A stretch of 8,174 bases of DNA from an uncultured Clostridia bacterium (GCA_949448405.1 CASTFX010000047.1:1-8174); one strand, 5' to 3'. Shown: positions 1 to 6,956, counted from the first letter of the stretch. Translations and numbers: made by a program. Notes: a model not told the origin generated them from the sequence alone.

Positions 1-150
1 TAGAAGCTACAGGGGCGCACCGCATAGCTATTGTTGTTATTGTTGTTGTTAGAGTAATACAAATCGTTGGCGTTCACGTTACCGCCGCTCACATAGAACA
101 TCCTGAAATAGAAATTGTTGTTGTTATAATTGACGCAGCGCGACAACTAC
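1..150 (-). repeat. Template repeat (TR) of a diversity-generating retroelement, cut by the window edge
   Basis: Read on the minus strand, 143 down to 3 forms 47 open codons of which 15 are Asn (AAC or AAT). There is a run of four near the start, spaced Asn in Gly-Asn-Val-Asn-Ala-Asn-Asp, and a run of seven before Ser-Tyr-Ala-Val-Arg-Pro. In DGRs the TR is enriched in AAY codons because the reverse transcriptase mutates adenines, and target proteins of the C-type-lectin fold often end in a Val-Arg-Pro motif like this one. The block is not the end of a normal gene: in the same frame there are TAG stops at 149-147 and 155-153. Intact AAC runs argue for a template, not an already diversified variable repeat. 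Codons such as GCG, CTG, CGC and GGC are unlike the AT-rich neighbours. The 5' edge is uncertain because no variable repeat is available for comparison, and the 3' end may continue past position 1. The reverse transcriptase would be expected beyond position 1. Confidence 0.82.
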
Positions 151-176
151 TCCTATTCAACCTTGCCCTATATGAT

Positions 177-205
177 ATTATACTATTGTTTGTAAAAATT
201 GGCAA
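177..205 (-). promoter_or_regulatory. Sigma-A promoter driving the DGR template RNA
   Basis: On the minus strand the -35 box TTGCCA (205-200) is followed by a 17-bp spacer (199-183) and a perfect -10 box TATAAT (182-177). Transcription should start near 170, about 25 nt before the adenine-rich block. The promoter starts only 7 bp after the clpB stop, and no intrinsic terminator is visible between them. It could therefore make the template RNA, and possibly a downstream reverse transcriptase message, independently of heat-shock control of clpB. Confidence 0.72.
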
Positions 206-212
206 TATTTAA

Positions 213-2807
213 TTATTCTTTTATGCATATTTCATTATCCTTCATTTCTAGTTTTACAACAGTATTTGGTAATATTTTTTGTTCTAGTATCTTTCTTGCA
301 ATTAGTGTTTCTAATTTCTTTTGTACAAATCTTTTGAGTGGTCTTGCTCCATATACTTCATCATATCCATTGTCTATTAGATATGTTTTTACTTCATCAC
401 TCAATTCTAGCTTTATATTTCTATCTTCTAATCTATTTTCCAAGTCTTCTATTAAAATGTCTAATATCTTTGATATTTCATTTTTCATAAGAGGTTTATA
501 AAATACTATTTCATCTAAACGGTTCAAAAACTCTGGTCTAAAACTTTGCTTTAATAATGCTTCTACTTTTTCTTTTGCCTCTTCTGATATTTCTCCATTT
601 TTCTCTATTCCCTCTAATATATACTCTGAGCCTAAGTTTGAAGTTAGTATTATTATCGTATTTTTGAAATCTACTGTTCTTCCTTGTGAATCTGTAATTC
701 TTCCATCATCTAGTATCTGGAGTAAAATATTAAATACATCTGGATGAGCTTTTTCTATCTCGTCAAATAATATTACTGAATATGGTTTTCTTCTAACTGC
801 TTCTGTAAGTTGTCCTCCTTCTTCATATCCTACATATCCTGGAGGTGCACCAATTAATCTTGATACAGAATACTTTTCCATGTATTCTGACATGTCTATT
901 CTTACAATATTGTGTTCATCATCAAATAGACTTTCTGCAAGTGACTTTGCAAGTTCTGTTTTTCCAACTCCTGTTGGTCCTAAGAACATAAATGAACCTA
1001 TTGGGCGTCTTGGATCTCCAATACCTGCTCTTGAACGTATTATTGCTTCTGACACTTTTTCTACAGCCTCATTTTGACCTATTACTCTTTTATGAAGAAT
1101 ATTACTTAAATTTAGTATTTTCTCTCTTTCACCTTCCATAAGTTTAGTAATTGGTATACCTGTCCATCTTGAAATAATCTTTGCAATTTCATCTTCTGTT
1201 ACTTTGTTTCTAAGTATTCCATTTTCTTTACTTTTTTCTGATATCTTTTCTTCCTCTTCTAACTGTTTTTGTAATTCTGGAAGTTTTCCATATTTTAATT
1301 CTGCTGCTTTATTTAATTCGTAATTTCTTTCTGACCTCTCTATTTCTGCATTTACTCTTTCTATTTCTTCACGCAATTTTTGAACTTTTCCTATTGCTTG
1401 TTTCTCATTTTCCCATTTTGCTTTCATTCCATCAAATTTAGTTTTTAGTTCTGCTTTTTCTTTTTGTATATATTCTAAACGTTTTTTAGAAACCTCATCT
1501 TTTTCTTTTGATAATGCTGTCTCTTCTATTTCAAGTTGCATAATCTTTCTTGATATTTCATCTAATTCTGTTGGCATTGATTCCATTTCTGTTTTTATCA
1601 TACTGCATGCTTCATCTACTAGGTCTATTGCTTTATCTGGTAAAAATCTGTCTGATATATATCTATGTGATAAAGTTGCTGCTGCAATAAGGCTACTATC
1701 TGAAATCTTAACTCCGTGATAAACTTCATATCTTTCTTTTAATCCTCTAAGTATTGATATAGTATCTTCTACTGTTGGCTCATCTACCATTACTGGTTGG
1801 AAACGTCTTTCTAATGCTTGGTCTTTTTCTATATATTGTCTATATTCATTTAAAGTTGTTGCACCTATACAATGAAGCTCCCCTCTTGCAAGCATTGGTT
1901 TTAAAATGTTTCCTGCATCCATTGCTCCATCTGTTTTTCCAGCTCCCACTATTGTATGGATTTCATCTATAAATAATATTATTCTTCCTTCACTTTTCTT
2001 TATCTCTTGAAGTACAGCTTTTAGTCTTTCCTCAAATTCTCCTCTATATTTGGCTCCTGCTACAAGTGATCCCATATCTAATGAAAATATTGTACAATCT
2101 TTTAATCCTTCTGGTACATCTTCTCTTACTATTCTAAGTGCTAATCCTTCTGCTATTGCTGTTTTTCCAACTCCTGGCTCTCCTATTAAGCATGGATTAT
2201 TTTTTGTTTTTCTTGATAATATCCTAATTACATTTCTTATCTCTGTATCTCTTCCTATTACTGGGTCCAATTTTTGCTTTCTTGCGAGTTCTACTAAGTC
2301 TTGTCCATATTTTTTTAATGCGTCATATGTTCCTTCTGGATTATCGTTTGTTACTCTTGTGTTTCCCCTAACCTCTGATAACACCTTTAAAAAAGCATTC
2401 TTTGTTATATTATATTTTTTTAGCAATTCCTTTACTTCGTGATTACTATTTTCAAATATACTAAGCATTATATGTTCTACTGATACATAATCATCTTTCA
2501 TGTTTTTTGCAATTGTCTCTGCATTTGCAAGTATTAAGTCTACGTTTTGTGATACATATATTCCATCATTTGGTCTCGCTCCTCCTGTAATTTTAGGCTT
2601 TTTCTCTATTTTTTCTTTTACTTCTTTTTCAAATTTTTCTTCTTCTGTTATCTTTTTTAGGAGCTCTTTTATTAGGCTGTTATCTTGCTCAAGTAACGCC
2701 AATAGCAAATGTTCTTCTTCTATTTGAGAATTTTGATTTTCGATTGTTATATTTTGAGCACTCTGCACTGCTTCTAATGATTTTTGTGTGAATTTTTGTA
2801 TGTTCAT
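213..2807 (-). CDS. clpB: ATP-dependent disaggregase ClpB (Hsp100)
   Basis: ClpB is a hexameric cytosolic AAA+ machine that, with DnaK, threads proteins out of aggregates after heat stress. The 864-residue product is of normal length. It has an N-terminal Clp-N domain (about 1-145) and a first AAA+ module with Walker A GEPGVGKT (209-216), pore loop KYRGE (253-257) and Walker B LFIDEIH (278-284). A charged coiled-coil middle domain (about 402-530) identifies ClpB and separates it from ClpA and most ClpC. The second AAA+ module has Walker A GPTGVGKT (610-617), pore loop GYVG (657-660), Walker B in VILFDEIEKAH (678-688), arginine finger in FLNRLDE (760-766) and sensor 2 GARPLKR (820-826). I chose ATG at 2807 because AAGGAG (2821-2816) lies 8 nt upstream; the in-frame GTG at 2816 overlaps that ribosome site. 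A CIRCE operator and consensus promoter lie upstream. No terminator follows before the DGR template. Nothing is missing or broken. Confidence 0.97.
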   Translation of the reverse strand: MNIQKFTQKSLEAVQSAQNITIENQNSQIEEEHLLLALLEQDNSLIKELLKKITEEEKFEKEVKEKIEKKPKITGGARPNDGIYVSQNVDLILANAETIAKNMKDDYVSVEHIMLSIFENSNHEVKELLKKYNITKNAFLKVLSEVRGNTRVTNDNPEGTYDALKKYGQDLVELARKQKLDPVIGRDTEIRNVIRILSRKTKNNPCLIGEPGVGKTAIAEGLALRIVREDVPEGLKDCTIFSLDMGSLVAGAKYRGEFEERLKAVLQEIKKSEGRIILFIDEIHTIVGAGKTDGAMDAGNILKPMLARGELHCIGATTLNEYRQYIEKDQALERRFQPVMVDEPTVEDTISILRGLKERYEVYHGVKISDSSLIAAATLSHRYISDRFLPDKAIDLVDEACSMIKTEMESMPTELDEISRKIMQLEIEETALSKEKDEVSKKRLEYIQKEKAELKTKFDGMKAKWENEKQAIGKVQKLREEIERVNAEIERSERNYELNKAAELKYGKLPELQKQLEEEEKISEKSKENGILRNKVTEDEIAKIISRWTGIPITKLMEGEREKILNLSNILHKRVIGQNEAVEKVSEAIIRSRAGIGDPRRPIGSFMFLGPTGVGKTELAKSLAESLFDDEHNIVRIDMSEYMEKYSVSRLIGAPPGYVGYEEGGQLTEAVRRKPYSVILFDEIEKAHPDVFNILLQILDDGRITDSQGRTVDFKNTIIILTSNLGSEYILEGIEKNGEISEEAKEKVEALLKQSFRPEFLNRLDEIVFYKPLMKNEISKILDILIEDLENRLEDRNIKLELSDEVKTYLIDNGYDEVYGARPLKRFVQKKLETLIARKILEQKILPNTVVKLEMKDNEICIKE

Positions 2808-2839
2808 ATTTACCACTCCTTACTATAAAATTATATTTT

Positions 2840-2870
2840 AAAAGCACATATACTTAAAGTATGTGCTTTT
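2840..2870 (-). other. 11-bp hairpin in the clpB 5' untranslated leader
   Basis: A perfect inverted repeat, AAAAGCACATA (2840-2850) and TATGTGCTTTT (2860-2870), has a 9-nt loop. It lies in the clpB leader between the predicted start near 2878 and the Shine-Dalgarno site at 2821-2816. On the clpB strand the stem is followed only by a short U run and then A-rich sequence, so it would be a weak terminator. It could be an attenuator or a transcript-stabilising stem. On the plus strand it is followed by a longer T-rich tract, but no plus-strand gene is present to use it. Confidence 0.5.
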
Positions 2871-2884
2871 TCTTGATATTTATT

Positions 2885-2913
2885 ATTATACAACTTATTT
2901 TTAGCACTGTCAA
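2885..2913 (-). promoter_or_regulatory. clpB promoter, full sigma-A consensus
   Basis: On the minus strand TTGACA (2913-2908) is followed by 17 bp and TATAAT (2890-2885), a perfect consensus match at both boxes with ideal spacing. The start site should lie near 2878, giving a leader of about 70 nt. The -35 box lies within the CIRCE operator, so bound HrcA would block RNA polymerase. A promoter this strong under a repressor is typical of class I heat-shock genes. Confidence 0.88.
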
Positions 2914-2927
2914 GTGTAGAGTGCTAA
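2901..2927. promoter_or_regulatory. CIRCE operator (HrcA binding site) of clpB
   Basis: TTAGCACTG (2901-2909), a 9-bp spacer (2910-2918) and GAGTGCTAA (2919-2927) match the CIRCE consensus TTAGCACTC-N9-GAGTGCTAA at 17 of 18 arm positions. CIRCE is bound by the HrcA repressor, which is released on heat shock when GroEL is occupied. The one mismatch, at 2909, is the base that completes the TTGACA -35 box on the minus strand. HrcA control of clpB is inferred; hrcA is not in the window. Confidence 0.92.
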
Positions 2928-2948
2928 TTTGTATGATTTTAATTTATT

Positions 2949-3003
2949 AAAAAAGTGCCTTATAGATAAACGTCACTCTGGCGCTTATTTATAAGGCACT
3001 TTT
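2949..3003 (-). terminator. Strong intrinsic terminator after the coiled-coil gene
   Basis: A 14-bp perfect stem (2951-2964 with 2990-3003) encloses a second 7-bp stem with one G-U pair around a 9-nt loop. On the minus strand it is followed by six T (2954-2949) and AT-rich sequence. It lies 55 bp after the coiled-coil gene stop and just before the clpB promoter, so it isolates clpB from upstream transcription. The plus-strand side is also T-rich, so it may work both ways. Confidence 0.85.
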
Positions 3004-3057
3004 CTTCTTTTCCCCCCATTGCAAAAGAAATTTTGCTTAGAATAAAAATTTTAGAAA

Positions 3058-3498
3058 TTAACTAATATCTTTGATTTTAACATAATTTTTGTCTATTGAT
3101 GCAAATGCTGAATCAAATGCGGTTCCTACTGCCTTGTAGACTTTTTTGAAGCCTTCTTCCATTTTATTTCCTATTTCAATTATTCTTTCGTTTGTATATC
3201 TATTCATTTGACTCATTGATACAAAGTTGTCTCTTGTTTCTTCTTCGAAATTGCCTAATCTTTTTTCTATCGTATCAAATCTTACCTCAGATGATTTAAA
3301 GTTATTTCTTGTCTCTTCTTTGAAATTGTCTAGTCTTTTTTCTATTGTATCAAATCTTACTTCAGATAATTTAAAGTTATTTCTTGTCTCTTCTTTGAAT
3401 TCTTTTAAATCTTGGTTTACTATGTCAATCTTCTCATCTAATTGAATAATTCTACCTTCCATTCTTTCAAGCACTTGTAATATTCTTCCTTTTCTCAT
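3058..3498 (-). CDS. Small coiled-coil protein with internal tandem repeats, unknown function
   Basis: The 146-residue product is highly charged, with no signal peptide or membrane segment visible. I do not recognise a named family. It is built from heptad-like helices. Residues 34-58 and 59-83 are two near-identical 25-residue units (FKEETRNNF..SEVRFDTIEKRL.N), and a third copy breaks off after nine residues (84-92). The C-terminal part (about 93-146) is not repetitive. Similar short coiled-coil proteins with variable repeat number are common in clostridial, phage and plasmid genomes, usually without assigned function; a role as an oligomeric scaffold is only a guess. I chose ATG at 3498 because AGGTG (3509-3505) lies about 6 nt upstream; the in-frame GTG at 3507 is part of that ribosome site. 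The gene has its own promoter and a strong terminator, so it is monocistronic. It is complete at both ends. Confidence 0.8.
   Translation of the reverse strand: MRKGRILQVLERMEGRIIQLDEKIDIVNQDLKEFKEETRNNFKLSEVRFDTIEKRLDNFKEETRNNFKSSEVRFDTIEKRLGNFEEETRDNFVSMSQMNRYTNERIIEIGNKMEEGFKKVYKAVGTAFDSAFASIDKNYVKIKDIS
3223..3399 (-). repeat. 75-bp tandem repeat, 2.4 copies, inside the coiled-coil gene
   Basis: Units 3325-3399 and 3250-3324 match at 70 of 75 bases by eye. A partial, more diverged third unit occupies 3223-3249. The unit is 25 codons long, so copy-number change keeps the frame. Of the five differences only two change the protein (Leu to Ser and Asp to Gly). Confidence 0.88.
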
Positions 3499-3532
3499 AT
3501 CTCTCACCTCTTTTCTTTTTTAACATGTTTGA

Positions 3533-3561
3533 ATTTTATCATAGAAAGTGTAAATTTGCAA
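3533..3561 (-). promoter_or_regulatory. Promoter of the coiled-coil gene
   Basis: On the minus strand TTGCAA (3561-3556), a 17-bp spacer (3555-3539) and TAAAAT (3538-3533) form a good sigma-A promoter. An upstream TGA gives an extended -10 (TGATAAAAT). The start would lie near 3526, leaving a leader of about 30 nt before the ATG at 3498. It lies downstream of the GIY-YIG terminator, so the gene is transcribed separately. Confidence 0.6.
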
Positions 3562-3628
3562 TTTATTTTTACAAATGTCCAAGATTTTATCATCACCTTA
3601 ATTTCCAGTTCAAATATTTGTCTTAATT

Positions 3629-3677
3629 AAAAAAGAAACTTTAATCTTACCTTAAAATAGGATTTGATTAAAGCTTC
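3629..3677 (-). terminator. Intrinsic terminator after the ATPase/GIY-YIG unit
   Basis: On the minus strand a 12-bp stem, GAAGCTTTAATC (3677-3666) with GATTAAAGTTTC (3646-3635) and one G-U pair, encloses a 19-nt loop. Six T (3634-3629) and more AT-rich sequence follow. It lies 17 bp after the GIY-YIG stop and ends that transcription unit. The remainder of the gap at 3508-3693 holds only the coiled-coil promoter. Confidence 0.8.
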
Positions 3678-3693
3678 TGTCTTTTAGTTTTGT

Positions 3694-4023
3694 TTAAGTT
3701 GTAGAAAAAATCATGCTATCTTTAAATGTTTCATATTCATTTATATTAACTTTTTCTCCTAATAATTGCTCTAAGTTGTTATTTCTTATAAGTTCCTCTT
3801 TTTTAGCTTTTGACAATTTCTTTATATGATACTCTAACTTTGATGCCATTTTCTTATCCGCTGTTTTCCATACTTTTTCTAATTTTTTTGCCTTATGCCT
3901 TAAAGTATATTTAGCACAATTTTTATCTTGAGATATATGTTCATTAAATCTTCTTTCTATATCTGTTGTTATACCTGTGTAAATTGAATTATCTTCGCAT
4001 CTTAGCATATACACGTAATACAT
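3694..4023 (-). CDS. GIY-YIG domain protein, YhbQ/YazA (UPF0213) type
   Basis: This is a small single-domain member of the GIY-YIG nuclease superfamily. The 109-residue protein begins directly with the domain: YVY at 3-5 and YTG at 15-17 form the split GIY-YIG signature. Arg24 or Arg25 in DIERRFNEH is the conserved catalytic arginine region, His29 follows, and Glu64 in KLEYHIKKLSKAKK is the likely metal-binding glutamate. About 20 residues of unrelated tail follow (90-109). Stand-alone proteins of this type are widespread in Firmicutes and Proteobacteria; their role is poorly settled, with DNA repair or structure-specific cleavage suggested for some. The start ATG at 4023 has a GAGGA site about 5 nt upstream. 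It begins 12 bp after the ATPase stop, so the two are probably co-transcribed, which by itself says little about shared function. A terminator follows. Confidence 0.88.
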   Translation of the reverse strand: MYYVYMLRCEDNSIYTGITTDIERRFNEHISQDKNCAKYTLRHKAKKLEKVWKTADKKMASKLEYHIKKLSKAKKEELIRNNNLEQLLGEKVNINEYETFKDSMIFSTT

Positions 4024-4035
4024 ATTTTCCTCTTT

Positions 4036-6702
4036 TTAAATAATCTCTAATTTGAATTTTCTTTTTATAAATTTTGTTATTTCTACTAATATGAGTGGTA
4101 ATAATGAAAGTCCTATTGTTATAACCCATTCTATTGGTTTTAGTAGTGTTAAGCTAAATATATTCCTCATAAGTGGTACAAATAATATTATCCCTATTAC
4201 TGCAAATGAAGCAATTATAGCTAATATTAGTTGCTTATTTCGCCCATTTCCAGTGCTTAACACTGACTCAGTATTTGAACGTTGATTAAATGCATGGAAT
4301 AATTGTGACATTGCAAGTACTGTAAATGCCATAGTTTGCCCTACAATGTGACTGTCTGTTCTTAATCCTATTTGATATGCAACTATTGTTGCTATTGTTA
4401 TATATATACCATGTAATATAACTCTTGTAACTAGTGATTTTTCAAATAAACTTCCTGATTTTACTGGCTTTTCTTTCATTATATTTTTATCAGCTGGGTC
4501 TACTCCTAAAGCTAAAGCTGGAAGTGAATCTGTTGCTAAATTTATACATAATACATGTATTGCAAGTATTGGTGCATCCCAGTTTAATAGTGTTGCTATA
4601 AATAGTGTTAAAATTTCTGCAATATTTCCTGCAAGCAAGAATTGTATAACTTTTTGTATATTTCTATATACTCTTCTTCCTTCTTTTACAGCATATACAA
4701 TTGTTGTAAAGTCATCATCTAGTAATATCATGTCTGATGAGTCTTTTGCAACATCTGTACCATTTACTCCCATTGCAATTCCTATATCTGCTGCTTTTAA
4801 TGCTGGTGCATCATTTACTCCATCGCCTGTCATTGCTGCAATTTCGCCTGTTCTTTTTAAAGATTGTATTATTTTTAATTTGTGATTTGGAGATACTCTT
4901 GCAAATACTACTGCTTTTTGAACTACTTTATCAAGTTCTTCATCTGTCATTTCATCTAAGTCATCTCCTGAAACTGCTAGATTTCCTTCTTGATATATTC
5001 CAAGCTCTTTTGCTATTGTTTCTGCTGTTATCAAGTGGTCTCCTGTTATCATTACTATTCTTATTCCTGCATTTTTGCACGTTTTAATTGCATTTAAAAC
5101 TTCTTTTCTTGGTGGGTCTATCATTCCACACATTCCAATAAATGTTAAATCATATTCTATGTTTGTATCTTCATCTTCTGGTATTTCTGTTAAAGTTTTC
5201 TTTGCAAATCCTAATGTCCTAAGTGCTTTTGATGACATTTTTATTGAAAGTTCTAGTATTTTTTCTTTGTCTTCTGAAGTTATTTTTCTTTCTCCATTTG
5301 GTGTCATTATCCTTGTACATAGTTCTAACATTTCATCAACTGCACCTTTTGTGTATGCTGTAATTTCTCCCTCTATTTTATGGACTGTTGTCATCATCTT
5401 TCTGTCTGAATCAAATGGCATTTCAAATTCACGTGGATACTTTTCTTCTAATTCTTCTTGATCTATTTTATAGTCATCTTCTGCTAAGAATATAAGTGCA
5501 CCTTCTGTTGGGTCTCCAAGTATTGCATGCTTCTTGTCTGGGTCCAAAGATGCGTCATTACATAGTGCTCCTGCAAGTACTATTTCCTTATAGTCTTCTT
5601 TTTCTTTCTTGTCTAGTGATTTTACTTCTTTAAAAATACCATTTTTTATATCATCTATCATAGCAATTGCTGTTACTGTCATTTTGTTTTGTGTTAATGT
5701 TCCTGTTTTATCTGAACATATAACTGTGCTACTTCCAAGTGTTTCTACAGCTGGCAGTTTTCTAACTAGTGCATTTTCTTTTACCATTCTTTTTACACCA
5801 AGTGCCATAACTATTGTGGCTGTTGCTGGAAGTCCTTCTGGTATTATAGATATTGCAAGACTTATTGCTGTCATGAATAGTGGTAATACTGGTCTTTTAT
5901 ATAGAAGTCCTACTCCAAATATTAATATACATACAATTATACCTGCTATACTAAGTGTTTTTCCAACTGCTGCTAGTTTTCTTTTAAGTGGTGTATCAAA
6001 GTCATCTTCATCATTTAACATTCCTGCTATACTTCCGACTTCTGTGTTCATACCTGTTTCAACTACTACTCCTATTCCCCTTCCATAAGTAATTAATGAT
6101 GAAGTATATACCATATTTACTCTATCACCTAAGCTACACTCTTCTTTTAGTATCTCTTCTGCGTTTTTTTCTACAGGGATAGATTCTCCTGTAAGTGATG
6201 CTTCTTGCACTTTTAAGTTTGCTTCTTCTATTAATCTTATATCAGCAGGTACCATACCTCCTGCTTCTAATATTACTATATCTCCTACAACAATTTCTTT
6301 TGAAGATATTAGACTATCTTCTCCTTGTCTAAATACTCTTGTACTAGGACTACTCATACTTTTTAATGCTTCAATTGACGCTTCTGCTTTTCTTTCTTGT
6401 ATTATACTTATTATGGTATTTACAAATACTATAAATAGAATTACAAATCCTTCTATCCATTCTTTTAGTACAAATGATAATATGCTTGCGCCAATTAGTA
6501 TTAGTATCATTGGGTCTGTAATCTCAGACCAGATTAGTTCAAATATCGTCCTTCTTTTTTTGCCTCTTAATTCATTGTATCCATGTTCTTTTAATCTTTT
6601 CTCTGCTTCTTTGTCGCTTAATCCTTCTTCTGTTGTATTTAACTCTTTTAGTACATCTTCTATCTTCATAGAATGCCATTTTTTGTTACTATGAGTTTCC
6701 AA
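4036..6702 (-). CDS. P2A-type calcium-transporting ATPase (SERCA/PMCA-like)
   Basis: This membrane pump couples ATP hydrolysis to Ca2+ export. The 888-residue protein has the full P-type layout: N-terminal cytoplasmic segment, TM1-2 (about 63-102), actuator loop TGES (171-174), TM3-4 (about 248-300) with PEGLPA (288-293), phosphorylation site DKTGTLT (Asp331), nucleotide-site KGA (452-454), hinge TGDGVND (625-631) and TM5-10 to the C-terminus. Calcium ligands known from SERCA all have counterparts: Glu289 in TM4, Asn693 and Glu696 in TM5 (AGNIAE), and Asn721, Thr724 and Asp725 in TM6 (NLATD). The SERCA TM8 glutamate appears replaced by Asn near HAFNQRSN. The best start is TTG at 6702, because homologues begin just before a Trp-x-Ser/Leu segment as here, and an in-frame TGA lies 12 bp upstream. 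Its Shine-Dalgarno AAGGAG is rather far (about 14 nt), so ATG at 6669 remains possible. No convincing promoter was seen upstream. Confidence 0.94.
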   Translation of the reverse strand: METHSNKKWHSMKIEDVLKELNTTEEGLSDKEAEKRLKEHGYNELRGKKRRTIFELIWSEITDPMILILIGASILSFVLKEWIEGFVILFIVFVNTIISIIQERKAEASIEALKSMSSPSTRVFRQGEDSLISSKEIVVGDIVILEAGGMVPADIRLIEEANLKVQEASLTGESIPVEKNAEEILKEECSLGDRVNMVYTSSLITYGRGIGVVVETGMNTEVGSIAGMLNDEDDFDTPLKRKLAAVGKTLSIAGIIVCILIFGVGLLYKRPVLPLFMTAISLAISIIPEGLPATATIVMALGVKRMVKENALVRKLPAVETLGSSTVICSDKTGTLTQNKMTVTAIAMIDDIKNGIFKEVKSLDKKEKEDYKEIVLAGALCNDASLDPDKKHAILGDPTEGALIFLAEDDYKIDQEELEEKYPREFEMPFDSDRKMMTTVHKIEGEITAYTKGAVDEMLELCTRIMTPNGERKITSEDKEKILELSIKMSSKALRTLGFAKKTLTEIPEDEDTNIEYDLTFIGMCGMIDPPRKEVLNAIKTCKNAGIRIVMITGDHLITAETIAKELGIYQEGNLAVSGDDLDEMTDEELDKVVQKAVVFARVSPNHKLKIIQSLKRTGEIAAMTGDGVNDAPALKAADIGIAMGVNGTDVAKDSSDMILLDDDFTTIVYAVKEGRRVYRNIQKVIQFLLAGNIAEILTLFIATLLNWDAPILAIHVLCINLATDSLPALALGVDPADKNIMKEKPVKSGSLFEKSLVTRVILHGIYITIATIVAYQIGLRTDSHIVGQTMAFTVLAMSQLFHAFNQRSNTESVLSTGNGRNKQLILAIIASFAVIGIILFVPLMRNIFSLTLLKPIEWVITIGLSLLPLILVEITKFIKRKFKLEII

Positions 6703-6783
6703 TGTATAAATTCACTCTCCTTATATTCATTTGCTATATAGTGTACATTAAAATTGTGAATTCTATGTGAAAAATCATAATAA

Positions 6784-6947
6784 AGCTTGAAATAAAATAT
6801 AAATTATGAAGTTCTGCGTAGTATGGAAGTGACTATAGAAACTGTTAAACATATATAAATTGCGCTAGCAATTTTACTTTAAATGGTTTTACAGTTTCTA
6901 AGGAGACGAGAGGCAAAGAACAAATAATTTATGTTTTATTTCAAGCT
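6784..6947. repeat. 164-bp nested palindrome with 24-bp terminal inverted repeats (MITE-like or structured RNA)
   Basis: The gap between metK and the ATPase holds a striking palindrome. Outer arms 6784-6807 and 6924-6947 are 24 bp and match at 23 positions. Inside them are GTTCTGC (6811-6817) facing GC-AA-AGAAC (6913-6921) with a 2-nt bulge. Next come 15-bp arms 6836-6850 and 6886-6900 with one mismatch, and a central perfect 7-bp stem 6857-6863 with 6868-6874 around a GCTA loop. The whole unit could fold as one long hairpin. This suits a small non-autonomous transposon (MITE) or a structured intergenic RNA; no coding capacity or clear target duplication is visible. Confidence 0.6.
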
Positions 6948-6956
6948 AATTATATT

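Noticed and set aside
3..143. The Asn-rich block as the 3' end of a target gene (a variable repeat)
   Set aside because: TAG stops at 149-147 and 155-153 close the frame just upstream, clpB ends at 213, and the AAC runs are unmutated, so a template repeat fits better.
2814..2816. GTG as the clpB start, and likewise GTG at 3507 for the coiled-coil gene
   Set aside because: Both GTG codons overlap the Shine-Dalgarno sequence; the ATG codons at 2807 and 3498 have proper spacing.
6703..6783. Promoter for the ATPase from TTCACA and TATA-like sequences
   Set aside because: Spacing is 14-16 bp with poor -10 matches, so none is convincing.
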